Below, in pieces: positions 41,354 to 52,497 of a stretch of 64,000 nucleotides of DNA (positions are counted from its first letter, which is position 1; the number at the start of each line of letters is the position of its first letter). Under the pieces are notes generated by a model, which had not been told where the DNA came from, searched no databases, and worked only from the letters and a program-made list of their open reading frames with translations. The translations under genes and the position numbers were made by a program. This DNA is from Parastagonospora avenae f. sp. tritici 18332-5 (taxonomy: Eukaryota; Ascomycota; Dothideomycetes; Pleosporales; Phaeosphaeriaceae): assembly GCA_022559985.1 (NCBI GenBank), contig JAFJTR010000007.1, forward strand, positions 496,001 to 560,000. Reading direction: 5' to 3'.

Positions 41354-42613
41354 ATGGCCTCCCCGGGAGTCGCGTCGGCACTGCAGGCAATCGAGGCAGC
41401 TTCCGCCGCAGACAAGCCGTCTCAATACTCGGCACTCCTCCAGCAGATCTCCGCGAGCTCCACAAACCTCACTGCCGACCTCAACGCATACGCGCAAACC
41501 CTCCTTGATGATTCGCTCGGCATAGTCGTCCTCCGCCCGCTGCTCGCCGCCTTCGTCGAGGCATTCCGAAATGTCAAGGACCCCGATGTCAAGATCGATG
41601 TTGGAGAGAAGGTGATCGGCCTGCTGCAGTCCAAGGGCGCCGGACAGTATGAGGAACAGGACACACAGCTCAAGCTAGCAATGGCGGATGCGTTCGAATC
41701 AGACCAAGTACAGGACTACAGGAAGTCTGCGCAAACACTGGCGACAATCAACCTGGAGTCGACACAGAAGTCGGTAACACCAGACGACAAGGCCAGGGTG
41801 TGGATTCGCATTGTGAGGTGCTACTTGGAGGAAGAGGACCCCACGAGTGCATTCACCCATCTCAACAAGATCAAGAACATCATCTTCAGCGTCCAGGACA
41901 AGGAGACTCGGTTACACTTTCACTTCAACCAGGCTCGCATCTACGACTCCCAGCGCTCGTTTCTCGACGCCGCTCAAGCCTACTACACCATAAGTTCAGA
42001 AGCTCTGCTTGACCAGGAGGAGCGTGATCAAGCACTTGCAGCTGCGTTGATATGCGCTGTCCTGGCGCCAGCTGGTCCGCTGCGAGGGAGGATGTTGGCC
42101 AAGCTGTACAAGGACGATCGCGCCCCAGGTCTGGACTACTACTCGATTCTCGAGAAGATGTTCTTGGACCGCTTGTTGTCACCCGCCGAGATCAAAGCCT
42201 TCGCCGCCACACTAAAGCCACACCACCTCGCGAGAACGGCGGATGGTTCGACCGTGCTGGACAAGGCTGTACTGGAGCACAACTTGCTGGGTGCCTCCAA
42301 GCTCTACAACAACATCGGCTTCGACCAGCTAGGCGAGCTGCTGGGTGTCGATGCGGAGAAGGCAGAGGACTATGCCGCGAAGATGTTGGAGCAGGGTCGT
42401 CTGTCCGGGTACATTGATCAGATCGACCGTTTGATCTTCTTTGAGGGCGAAGCGAGCGGCGAGCGTAAGACAGGACATGCGGAGCGACAGGTCGGTAAGG
42501 AGCTGCGGAAGTGGGATGCAAATGTTGCAGGACTGGCAGAAGAGGTGGAGAAGGTCACCACGATGATTCAGCTCGCGTATCCGGAGTTCTACGCTGCCCA
42601 GGTGGTGCACTGA
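41354..42613 (+). CDS. CSN4: COP9 signalosome subunit 4
   Basis: Single exon, 419 residues, the family's usual length. CSN4 is part of the complex that removes Nedd8 from cullins and so controls SCF ubiquitin ligases; in fungi the complex also controls development and secondary metabolism. Visible are the helical N-terminal repeats (VWIRIVRCYLEEEDPTSAF, LHFHFNQARIYDSQRSFLDA) and the C-terminal PCI domain (LEHNLLGASKLYNNIGFDQL, then MLEQGRLSGYIDQIDRLIFF). The start MASPGVASALQAI follows a long leader containing other-frame ATGs. Confidence 0.93.
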   Translation: MASPGVASALQAIEAASAADKPSQYSALLQQISASSTNLTADLNAYAQTLLDDSLGIVVLRPLLAAFVEAFRNVKDPDVKIDVGEKVIGLLQSKGAGQYEEQDTQLKLAMADAFESDQVQDYRKSAQTLATINLESTQKSVTPDDKARVWIRIVRCYLEEEDPTSAFTHLNKIKNIIFSVQDKETRLHFHFNQARIYDSQRSFLDAAQAYYTISSEALLDQEERDQALAAALICAVLAPAGPLRGRMLAKLYKDDRAPGLDYYSILEKMFLDRLLSPAEIKAFAATLKPHHLARTADGSTVLDKAVLEHNLLGASKLYNNIGFDQLGELLGVDAEKAEDYAAKMLEQGRLSGYIDQIDRLIFFEGEASGERKTGHAERQVGKELRKWDANVAGLAEEVEKVTTMIQLAYPEFYAAQVVH

Positions 42614-42907
42614 GGAAGAGATGATGAGAACCAGGTTCCAAAAACTTGAACTCACAATCATGACGAAGCTGCGCTCTGAACGAAAGCATGAGAAATGATA
42701 CCACGTTAGCATAGCGACTCATTGGGCTACGAATGCATCCTGCATGAGAAATGCGCATAAGTAGTGGCGTCGAGGAAGAACGCAGACTCAAAGTCTGGAG
42801 AAATGCATAACCACCCCACAATGATGTACAATTCTCCCCATTCCATTTAATCCTACCATGCTCATGATGTCTATACATATCGTACACCCCCCCTCAACAT
42901 ACACACC

Positions 42908-43639
42908 TCATTGCCCCTTCAACACCCCCTCATACTCCTCCAAACTCTTAACCTCCAACTCACTCACCCGCAACACCGTAAACCGCATCTTACTCTTCAC
43001 ATGCTTGGTATGCCTTTGCCTCCTCTTCGTCTTCTCCTCCACCCTCAGCGGCTCACTCTCCACCCCCAACACCGTCGCCCGACACGTATACATACGCTCA
43101 TCCAGATAAAACACCTTCTTGACGTGGTCCGCGTTGCCCTTGACTGGCTCCGCTGCTTTCAGCGTGTAGTCCCGCGAACCAATGTGCGTGGCGCGATTCA
43201 GCCGCAGCACGTCGCCTGGCTGCACGTTGGGCATGTTGAAGGGCAGACGTAGCGTGTCACCTTTTGTGAGCAGGTAGGGCCGTCCGTGGAAGTGGGCGGT
43301 TATGTAGTGTGCGGGCTGCGTTTGGAGGAGCGGGAGGAGTTGGCGGATTGAGGGCGTGAGGTGGGTTGAGATGACATCTTCGCGGGCGTGGGGGGAGGGG
43401 TTTGCTTGCGGGGTTGCTGGTGTGGTGGTTGGTGTGTATGTTGTTGATTTGGATTTGGCTTTGGCTTTGTCTTTGAGGTCTTGGGAGAGTTGATGACCGG
43501 GTTGGCCGTGTACGTGTATGGGGACGGTGTTGGTGTCGGTGGTGTGTGATACTGTCGTTATTTGCGCGCGGAGTGCAGGCGCAAATGATCGAGGTATTGA
43601 CGGGAGTGTCCTCCGGGCTGTGCGAGCGAGTGAGGCCAT
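42908..43639 (-). CDS. MRPL49: Mitochondrial ribosomal protein bL21m (Mrpl49)
   Basis: Single exon, 243 residues from MASLARTARRTLPSIPRSFA at 43639; the longer open frame upstream runs into the NSA2 promoter and has no import signal. The N-terminus is an arginine-rich mitochondrial presequence. The L21-like core is recognised by HYITAHFHGRPYLLTKGDTL, PNVQPGDVLRLNRATHIGSR and MYTCRATVLGVESEPL, followed by the basic KTKRRQRHTKHVKSKMRFTV. It is a structural component of the mitochondrial large ribosomal subunit. Confidence 0.9.
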   Translation of the reverse strand: MASLARTARRTLPSIPRSFAPALRAQITTVSHTTDTNTVPIHVHGQPGHQLSQDLKDKAKAKSKSTTYTPTTTPATPQANPSPHAREDVISTHLTPSIRQLLPLLQTQPAHYITAHFHGRPYLLTKGDTLRLPFNMPNVQPGDVLRLNRATHIGSRDYTLKAAEPVKGNADHVKKVFYLDERMYTCRATVLGVESEPLRVEEKTKRRQRHTKHVKSKMRFTVLRVSELEVKSLEEYEGVLKGQ

Positions 43640-43813
43640 GGCGGGGACGTTCAATTGCTGCTCGAAGACCGCAGATGCGGAGTTGTCGAAATGCACGCGG
43701 AAATGTCTGCCAAGCCGCGCTAGAGCGAACTTTTGGTGGAGTGTTCTAAGAAAGTTCGCCGCAACACCAACCTCCAAGCCGAAGTCAAGAACTTCGAATC
43801 TACACAGCACAAC
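43640..43813. promoter_or_regulatory. Bidirectional promoter of MRPL49 and NSA2
   Basis: 174 bp between the divergent start codons, the shortest shared promoter in the window. Confidence 0.6.
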
Positions 43814-44718
43814 ATGCCTCAGAACGAGTACATTGAGCGCTGGCAGAAGCAGTAAGTCCTACATCACCCAATCACTTGTTTATGCGGCTGTGTCCGAAAT
43901 ACTAACCACCCCACAGGCACGGCAAGCGCTTCGACCACGACGAACGCAAGCGCAAGCGTATCGCACGTGAAGGCCACGATGGCTCCAAGAAAGCGCAAAA
44001 CTACCGCGGCCTGCGCGCCAAACTCCATGCCGAAAAGCGCCGCAAAGAGAAGATCCAGATGAAAAAGACCATCCGCGCCCACGAACAACGCAACGTCAAA
44101 ACCTCTGAGCCCGCCGAGCCCTCCACCGAAGCCCTGCCGCAATACCTGCTCGACCGCAGCAACGAGAAAAACGCAAAGGCCCTATCCAGCGCCATCAAGC
44201 AGAAGCGCAATGAGAAAGCAGCGCGCTTTTCCGTCCCCCTGCCCAAGGTCAAGGGTATCAGCGAGGAGGAGATGTTCAGCGTGGTTAAGACGGGAAAGAA
44301 GACGGCGAAGAAGAGCTGGAAACGCATGATCACCAAGCCGACGTTTGTGGGACCGGGGTTCACGCGTCGGCCGGTCAAGTATGAGCGCTTCATTAGGCCC
44401 ATGGGTTTGAGGTACAAGAAGGCGAACGTCACGCACCCGGAGTTGAGCGTCACGGTCCAGCTGCCGATTATCAGTGTCAAGAAGAACCCGCAGAACCCGC
44501 TGTACACGCAATTGGGCGTGCTGACTAAGGGTACGATTATCGAGGTTAACGTTTCTGAGTTGGGACTTGTGACTGCGGGAGGAAAGGTTGTGTGGGGAAG
44601 ATATGCTCGTAAGTCTTCAGCATTATCTGAGAATAGCTGACCGCAATACTGACACGTGACAGAAATCACAAACAACCCTGAGAACGATGGCTGCTTGAAC
44701 GCCGTTCTGCTCGTATAA
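43814..44718 (+). CDS. NSA2: Ribosome biogenesis protein Nsa2
   Basis: Three exons (43814-43851, 43917-44608, 44663-44718), introns 65 and 54 bp, give 261 residues, the same length as I recall for yeast Nsa2. The first exon encodes only MPQNEYIERWQKQ. Family signatures: HGKRFDHDERKRKRIAREGH, GLRAKLHAEKRRKEKIQMKK, TFVGPGFTRRPVKYERFIRP and the short last exon ITNNPENDGCLNAVLLV. Nsa2 is a nuclear assembly factor of pre-60S particles needed for ITS2-related maturation of 27S pre-rRNA. It shares a promoter with MRPL49. Confidence 0.95.
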
Positions 44719-44986
44719 GTGTTTGGGTTGGAGAGCATTGCATCGACAGGCGTTTCGGGGATCCAAAACCAATTCACGGCGTTCGGGCGCGGCAGCCATG
44801 TATACTCACGGCTTTGCGAGGCAGGACTTGATACCTGCTTATGATGCAAGATCCACGATTGTCAGATTGAAGATCATGTGTATAGATCTATGATACCAAT
44901 TCGAACTGAGTGTGGAAGTCTTGCGCCTTCTTTTGACAGATACTTTGTGCACCACTGTATGGACATGCATACCAGCCCCTCAACCC

Positions 44987-47900
44987 TCAAGACCACTTAT
45001 TCGGATCCTTCCACCCCATCTCCTCGCCCCTCTCACTCGGATCCCGACTATGTCTCTTCACCCAATTCTCCGTCAAATCCCTCGCAACGCTCTCCGTCGC
45101 CCTAGAATCCTTCGTCCCTTTTACCTTCTCCTCCCTCCCCTTATCCATTCTCAACCTCACCATCTCCTCAACCAATTCCTCCGTCCCCAACGCCCCGAAT
45201 TTCTCCCTCTCCCTCACCTCCCCGCCAAACATCTTCCCCAATACACCCCTACTCCGATACTTAAACCGAAACACCGCATACGGGCGTTCCAAACTATCCA
45301 AATATACAGGCCGCCCGACGACGTGGCCGTACTGCGACCCGCTGCCGAGTTGGACTTGGTGCTCAACGCCCTTGGCGCTTGCGCGCGCGCTGCTGATCTT
45401 CGGGAGCGGCAGAGGAGGCAGCGTGGATGTCGTTGAGGGGAGAGCGGTGCTGGAGGGGGGTGGGGGGAATTGCCAGTGGGGTTTTGAGTGCGTGGAGGGG
45501 GGGCGGTATTTGGAGAGGGATTTGGAGGTGTGGCGTTTAGAATGGGAGGGTTTGGGGGGTTTGTTGTTGGTGGGGGAGGGCTTGGTGGACCATTGGACGT
45601 CTTTGGGGGAGGTAGTGGTGGCCCATGAGGGATTCTGGGCGGAAGTGTTGTTGAAGCCGCCGTCCCAGCCGCCGTCCCAGCCGCCGGGGACCTTTTTGTC
45701 TGCCTTGTCGAGGTCCTTTTCTTCCCAGCCGTTCTCGTATGTAGCCCAGCCAGTCTGTTGTTCTTTTGTCGCTCCCCAGTCATCCTTGGTCTTATCACCC
45801 TTGTCTGTGACTTGCCAGCCGTTCTTCAAATCATCGCCAGTGTTTATCTCTTCCCAGTCATTACCGCCTTCTGCATCCCAGCCTGGCTTCTGGTAAGCGT
45901 TGCCACTGCCCCATGAGTCTTTCCCTGCCGGATTCCTGTCATAGTGGCTATTCCTAGACTTGGCTGTCTTCTCTTTGCCTCGTTCCTTCTCTTTCGAGGT
46001 GCCCCAAGATGTGCTTGATCCACAGTGGCCTAAAGCTCCCCCATGCACACTGAACGGGCCGGGTAGTGTATGCGATACGGCAAAGCTTGGTTTGTGATAC
46101 GTCTCCTGTGGAGCGGAGGCCCCACCGTGATGAGGCGTTGGGATGGCAGCTGTCGGCTCAGCATAACTCGCGACTCTGGCTTGGAACTGCGGCTGGTACG
46201 CGGGCTGTTGCATCGGGGGTGGTGCCTGCATATTTGAGGGCGACACACCAGAAGCCATGGACATAGCATTCCAGCGCTTGCTCGTAGCTTCACTGCCGCC
46301 ACACCGGCCAAGCCTTGAGGAACTCCTATCGTTACCATGCGCAGACAGAGCACGACGCGATCTTCTTCTAGGTTGACTCCGATTCCTTGACTTGTGTGCA
46401 TGGATGCGAGACCGTGGGCGCTGCTCACGTTCGTCAGTAAGCTCCGAGGAAGCGAGCGAATCTGAACTTGCCTCGCCACGGTTCCAACCATCGCGATCTT
46501 CGGAAGAAGAACTGTATCTCTCGTCTCTCCTGGAACTCCGTGGACGCGACTTTGAGCGGGTTCGCCGTGATCGATGGCCGTCGCTGGAACGATGCGACTG
46601 GCGTGTGTGTGTTGTGACGGGAGACGAAGCTCTATCATCGAACCTGCTGCGAACAGTAGGAGCCCTTGAAGCGGTCCATTGGCTTGCTCGCCGTATGTCG
46701 GGTTTTCTCGCCTCCAACGTCTTGTCACTGTCCCAGGTATCAGATGCGGTTTCTTCCACTGCATTCCATCCACCAGCATTCGTCTGGCTTTCCCATTTAG
46801 GTTCCGTATCCCAGCTGACATGAGCTTTGGATTTTTCCTTCGCCTGGCTGCTACTCCATTCTCCTTCTGGACTTCCCCACGTAGCGCCACCGTATTCCTC
46901 AGTGTCGTGATATTCACTTCCTCCGTCGGGAGACTGAAAAGTTTGTGGCGCTTCGGGAGCATATGGAGACTGTGGCCAGGCTCCTGGAGGCTGACTGGCA
47001 GTCTCTACGTTCATCACATGTTGTTTCTGTGTTTCTGAGGCTGCAGGCTCGACCCGCCGTGCCTCTTCTACGCCACGCTTCACTGCCGTCGTCAACATCT
47101 CGCTCAGCCATGTCGGATCAACCCCAGGAGCGTTTGCCGCGACGGCGGTTGTAGGTCGGGTATGGTAGAAGCTGCGTTCTGACCCCATCATGGGTCCTGC
47201 AGGTATGGGTCCACTACCATACTGGAAAGCTTCAGACCGTATTGATGGCGGATGCCTTGCACCAGGACTTATGGGTTCAGAATATCTTGAGTGAGTCCGA
47301 TGTTGCCCGGAGGCAGCGAACGGCGAAATGTTGTTGTTGAATACTTGGCTGTTTCGGTGACCGTGATTAGGCGTACCGTGGCTACGCACAGTCTCAGCGT
47401 AAGGCGAACGATATGATGAAATCGGTGGCGGTGGCCCATGGCTGTTGCTGCTGCCACCAAAGAATGGCACACGATCATCGTAGACAGAGCGTGCATCCAG
47501 CGTTCGAGGCTGACCATCAAATCCAAATGGCGGGGGAGGTATGTCGCTTGCACCATCCAGGCTCATTGCTGATATTGTTTTGGCGTTGCGTGGGCCAGCA
47601 CACCGCAGGACAAGGACTTCGATGCAGCCCATGTTATCGAGAAAGTTCGGAGAACATGCGTCAGGTGCCTCATCTGCTGAGGCTTTCGAAGTTAGTATGC
47701 TTCAAGCTCTCATGAGAAGAGTGACTTACTGGTATTGAGCTTCTCGAACTTCCATTCCCGCGCAATCATCGACCCGTCCTTCTGCTTTTCCTCCTTCTGC
47801 CGCACCCGAAAGTCCACCACAGACTGACTGTCCGAACCTTTTCTGAGCTTGAGGTCCTGTCTGTTTCGGTTGCACTGATATATGCCGTCCACGAAGACAT

Positions 47901-48084
47901 ACATCGAGATGCCGGGCGCGATGAACTTGTCGGAGGTGAGGTGTATAGAAAATGCCTGTGGTTTGCTAGGAACCGGCACAAAAGTTTCCACACAGCCATC
48001 GCTGTAAGTTGTACCGAATTCTTGCAGCGCTCGTTGGCTCTCTGAAAGCTCGATCGAGCACTTGAGGTCCTTGAGCGTTGGCAT
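44987..48084 (-). CDS. DUF7918-type protein with tryptophan-glycine-rich region
   Basis: Two exons (47730-48084 and 44987-47682) with a 47-bp intron (GTAAGT donor, GAAAG acceptor) give 1016 residues. The N-terminal domain (MPTLKDLKCSIELSESQRAL, then ISMYVFVDGIYQCNRNR) matches the fungal DUF7918 domain. The middle is disordered, with Ser/Arg-rich stretches (SKSRPRSSRRDERYSSSSED). At about residues 680-800 there are eleven tryptophans, eight of them next to glycine (DDWGAT, GGWDGGWDGG). A conserved C-terminal block (QYGHVVGRPVYLDSLERPYA) ends the protein. Function is unknown. GW/WG-rich disordered regions are known as Argonaute-binding hooks, which is only a suggestion here. The start is the ATG at 48082-48084. 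Confidence 0.82.
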
Positions 48085-49039
48085 TGTTGATGGGTGCGCC
48101 GTCGTGGGCGACTGAGTGATGCGATAATCTAGGTGCCGATGATTAGAGAGAGTGAGAGTCTAGGGAATAATACGACTATCGGCCAAGTCAGAGGAGAAAG
48201 GTGTCAGAATCTGAAAAACTGGTTGTCAAGGTGACCCACAACGTTGTCGGATTCGTATAGACACAAATACGAGCCAAAAGACTTTTCAGGCTCGAGGCTG
48301 GTTTCTTCTCATAGTAGCCTAGAAAATCATGAACAGGGACTGCTGAATCAGTCTGGCAGAAGCTTTATGTAAATATAGCTTTGGTGCATGCCCGAGGATC
48401 GGCAAAGTGTGACGGCGGTGCAAACCACCTTCACTTTACAGGAACTTCACATCGCAGACAGGCGGCGTGTTTTACGCCAGCTAGCATCTATGAATTTCTG
48501 TGTTCGGCGCCGCTGCTCGTTTTCTAGGGTTCGCGTTCGATATGTCGCACACGTTGCCAGTGCTCGCAAACAGAAAGGGTGAGGGCGCGGGATGTGACCA
48601 TTGCTGTGTTGGTATGTAGAGTTGATTACACCACAAGGCATTTGGTCTTTCTTATCTGTGAGGCAGATTGGTCTTCTGACTAAATATGGAGGTGCGAACT
48701 CTGATATGTAAAATGACTGATGAGTCTTGTGAAGTCTAGACACGCGCTAGTAGTCTCCATTCCGCCTTCCACCTCTGTGCTTCGTCATAAGTTATACTCA
48801 ACACAGGCATTTCATTTCAAACGTAGAGTGTGGTCTTCGGTAGCTACTGGCGCCAAAAAAGTAGAGGACTAAAACTCCAAATCTGTATGTCGTCTAGTCA
48901 CGCGCCTATGCAGAGTTTGAAACTGTCTTTCACTTCTGCCGGCCACCTAAATTGTGGTATATCATAAGCCTCTTCTATCGCCTTATCCATCCTATTGTTA
49001 TAGTATCCACAAGCTCTGCGCACGCCTAGTGATCCCATA
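48085..49039. other. Promoter of the DUF7918 gene and 3' flank of WSS1
   Basis: 955 bp without a supported gene. Short frames at 48388-48743 and 48898-49107 lack motifs. A possible leader and promoter of the DUF7918 gene occupy the left part. Confidence 0.35.
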
Positions 49040-50540
49040 CTACGAGTCCACCTTGATCGTGCCACAAAGAGAGCATGCCCACCACTCACTCTCCATAAAC
49101 GTTCCACACTCCAGACAATTCCACCCTATCCTTCCCTTCGCTGGCTCAAACGGTGTGGCGCCCCGGCCTCTCAGACCCGACTGCGGCGGTGGCTTCGGCA
49201 AGCTGGGAGTCCCGTTCGATGATCCAAACCGCTTGTGTTGGGGAATCGGCTGGGGAGGCTGCTCGAGGCCGCAGGCTTCGCAAGCCAAGTATTCGAGAGG
49301 ATTGTGCAGCGTGCACTGTGGACACGCCCACTTGTCGGGATCTGAGGGGACGGTGATCTGCTGTGGCGAGGTGGGCGTGGGAATGGGTGGAAGCTGCTTG
49401 TTTCGTAATTGCTCTTCTTCTTGGCTGATCATGCGCGAGGAGCCATAAGATGTGCTTCGAATATTCAAGACTGGCCGTGGCGTCGATGATCTAGGCTGCG
49501 CTTGGGTAATGAGTCGAGATATGGGTCGTCCATTGGCATCTACACGAGGTAGCGAGGACTGCCGCGATTGCGGAGTCTGCGATGTCGGAGGGCCGAACAA
49601 GAAGCCGGTGTCCCTGGACCGTTCCAAGCCAGCCGAAGGTTTCTGCGCTGGCGACGCTGTACGTGAAGGCGGATTACTGTCAAACGAAAGACCGTTCTCG
49701 CGATCCCAAGCCAGCCCTCCTTGCCCGGTGGGGGCGCCGAGTCGGTGCATCTCTTCCTCATACATGAGATCTTGAAGGGCTCGTGCGATGGCCATGTCAT
49801 TTGCGTCATCCTGCTCAGCCGTTGTCCTGAAACCGTCCTGCTCCTGCTGGTGAACGAGTCTTCCGGCTTCTGCACTGTTGCTGGCACATCCTTCTGTGAT
49901 ACTGGTCCTGCGTGATGCAGCGTCGGCGATGACCTTGCGCATGTCCACTCCGCGTACCACCGACGAGCCTCCGAGCCTGTGGCCACCAGCATTGGCATTT
50001 GTACTTGCTTTGCGCTTCTCAGCTGCAGACCTAGCCTGTCGACGCATCTCATCCAGCGGTACTCTCTTGCCACCCAGCTTCCTGCCTTGGGTAAGAAAAC
50101 CTTCGCCCGAGTAGCCTTTCATGAGCAGCGACTGGTGCTCGTCCCGTAATTCATTCCAAAGATTGTTAAAGTCTGCATTGTGGGGTCCGAATACGATGTG
50201 GGACAATTCGTGAAGCAAAGTGTCAGTGACCTGCTCCATGGACAAGAATTGCCGCGAATCATGGTGATACCTGAGCCTGATGAGAATCCTCTCTGTGCGG
50301 TTGATGTTGAGACCTAGAGCTGCTTAGCTGCAATGCCTGGTGCATGCCTCAAGTGGATCTACCTAGTAGCTGTGGCTCGTCTGGTAAGAACTCTGCCAGC
50401 GTCCCGACCTTCCAGCCGCGTTTGCGCATCATCGGTTTGACCATGGACGCAGCCTTGCGAAGCATGTGCAGCGCTTCCGCATCCCTTGGTAGATGCTTGA
50501 GATGCTCATAGGCGTCAAAGTGGGCGTCGATCTCACGCAT
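49040..50540 (-). CDS. WSS1: DNA-protein crosslink protease Wss1 (WLM domain)
   Basis: Two exons (50363-50540 and 49040-50313) with a 49-bp intron (GTAGAT donor, CTCTAG acceptor) give 483 residues. The WLM metalloprotease domain holds the zinc motif HELSHIVFGPH, with His94, Glu95, His98 and His104. Upstream RKRGWKVGTLAEFLPDEPQL is typical of WLM proteins. Two RanBP2-type zinc fingers of C-x2-C-x10-C-x2-C spacing lie in the C-terminal part (WACPQCTLHNPLEYLACEAC and WNCLECGTFMESEWWACSLC). Wss1/SPRTN proteases cleave proteins covalently trapped on DNA and work with Cdc48 and SUMO. It is divergent from the DUF1776 gene. Confidence 0.92.
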
Positions 50541-51118
50541 GATGGAGTGGCCCCTTGACCTAGCTGGTTGTTGTATGCGGCCCTTGCGGCGTGGTTAATA
50601 GATGTCAAAGAAAGGAATGATTGAGGCTGTGACCAAAATAGCCAGACCAAAGATACGGGTGCGCGCAAGGATGCAAAGAAGGTGATAGAAGCAAAAAAGA
50701 AACAAAATACTCAAGCGGAGAGGCGAACGACGAGGTCGGCCGCGTCAGCATTCACGCGTCGTTCACAGAGAGTTAGTGATAGAAGTGGGAGGCTGAGACG
50801 GAGCTTTTGCATTGTGGAAGCTCGCGATTACCCGCAGCAGCTTACGGGCGAGTACATGTGGTGGATGTGAGTCTGCAAGGCTGTCAAAGCGTGCAGTCCC
50901 GCCCACTGAGGGCAAAGGATGCGGTGCGCCTGAAGATGGTGGCGCACTTGGGCGTGACATGTGACCTGGCGCGACGCGGCGCGGGAGTGTAGATCGCGGA
51001 GACCTGACGTAGGCTACGCAGGATATAGATCTGTGTCTCGCGACCATGGTGGCCAACGCCATTTCCTCGCCTGGACGCTCAACGCTACACCCTTGCGACA
51101 GTGCATCTTTCAACGGCG
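50541..51118. promoter_or_regulatory. Bidirectional promoter region of WSS1 and the DUF1776 gene
   Basis: 578 bp between divergent start codons. A GC-rich stretch with gacgcggcgcggg near 50974-50986 lies close to the DUF1776 side. No exon was recognised. Confidence 0.4.
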
Positions 51119-52497
51119 ATGGCGAACGATGATCAACACATTCTCGAAGTGGTGAGTCGTGTGTGAGCCCTTCTCTGACTATGCGTTGACCGACATAGCT
51201 CACCGAGTACTCCAACGACGTCCGTCACTTCACGGGCTCAATTTGGGACGCAAGTGACCGGCACTTTGCATCTGTCGCAGGCTATGTGAAGAGACAGTTG
51301 CCAGAGAGCTGGCTGCCAGTGCGTGCGCGACCGCTTCCACCACCACCGCCGCCCCCACACCACCTCACCAACATACCCTACATAAATCGTGTGCAGGACT
51401 GGATATCGGAGAATCGCGCTCTCACAGCCGCCATCGTCGCATTCGCCGGCACGGGCGGACTTCTACTATGGAGAGAGAGGCGGAACTACAACCGGAAACG
51501 AAGGGCACGACGAGCAAGCAATGGCGCGAGGAAAGAGGTCATTGTGATCGCGGGACCTCCCAACTCGTCCATCACTCGGTCACTGTCCCACGACCTTGAG
51601 CGCCGCGGCTTCATAGTATACATCGTATGCTCGACTATGGATGAAGAACAGCAGGTCCTGGGCGAAGCGCGAGCAGACGTGCGGCCACTGCATCTAGACG
51701 TCGTAGATACATTCGGCACGCAAGAAGCCATCGAGCGGTTCAACGAGACGCTGGCAAGACCGCATGTCGCCTTCTCAGGAGCCAGTCCGCATAACCTGAG
51801 CTTGAAGGGCGTAATCTTAGTCCCCGACCTCATCTTCCCTACGGGCCCTGTGGAGACGGTGACTCCTGAGCTTTGGTCGGATGCGCTCAATGCCAAAGTG
51901 CTGAACACCATCGCCGTGACTCAGGCGCTGCTGCCAACAGTATGCGAGTCCAAGGCGCGCATCCTCATGCTCACACCCAGTATAGTCGCGTCGCTTAGAC
52001 CGCCGTTCCACTCTGTCGAAACAACCATTGTAAAAGCACTCGAAGGTTTCTTGGCCTCGCTAAGGCAAGAGCTTGGGACCTTGGGTATAGACGTGCTGCA
52101 GTTTCACCTGGGAACTTTCGACTACTCGCACGTTGGCCCGAAACATCACCTGCAAACACGAGCGGCTGGGAGCCCACACGCATGGCCGGCTACGACACGA
52201 ACGCTCTATGCCCGCAACTTTGAGACCCAAACGCGCGCTGGCCTCAATGCCGATAGCTCGGGTAGTCCATTGCGGGAGCTGCACAACGCCGTTTTCGATG
52301 CTCTGGTGCAGAGACAGCCCAAATCGGTATGGCGCGTGGGACGCGGAAGTGTGGCCTACGATCTCGTGGGGAACTGGATTCCTGACAGCCTGGTGGGGTG
52401 GATGATGGGATTACGCCGCGTGTCTCTCGACACCCACACGGCACCGAAGCTCGAAGACAGCGTGCAGTCGTGGGAAAAGGTCGAGGCTTCTCCTTGA
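51119..52497 (+). CDS. DUF1776 family protein (SDR-like)
   Basis: Two exons (51119-51151 and 51199-52497) with a 47-bp phase-0 intron give 443 residues; exon 1 encodes only MANDDQHILEV. After a Pro-rich linker (ARPLPPPPPPPHH) comes a predicted membrane segment (LTAAIVAFAGTGGLLLW) followed by basic residues. A Rossmann-like part then starts at EVIVIAGPPNSSITRSLSHD and continues with FIVYIVCSTMDEEQQVL, LILMLTPSIVAS-like strand sequence and SVETTIVKALEGFLASLRQE. DUF1776 proteins are related to short-chain dehydrogenases, but the usual Tyr-x3-Lys is not evident, so catalysis is doubtful. Localisation to a membrane, possibly mitochondrial, is inferred from the N-terminal segment. Confidence 0.85.

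Noticed and set aside
45214..45896. Long frames on both strands within the DUF7918 gene
   Set aside because: Composition (poly-Pro, Gly/Val-rich) reflects the low-complexity GW region in other frames.
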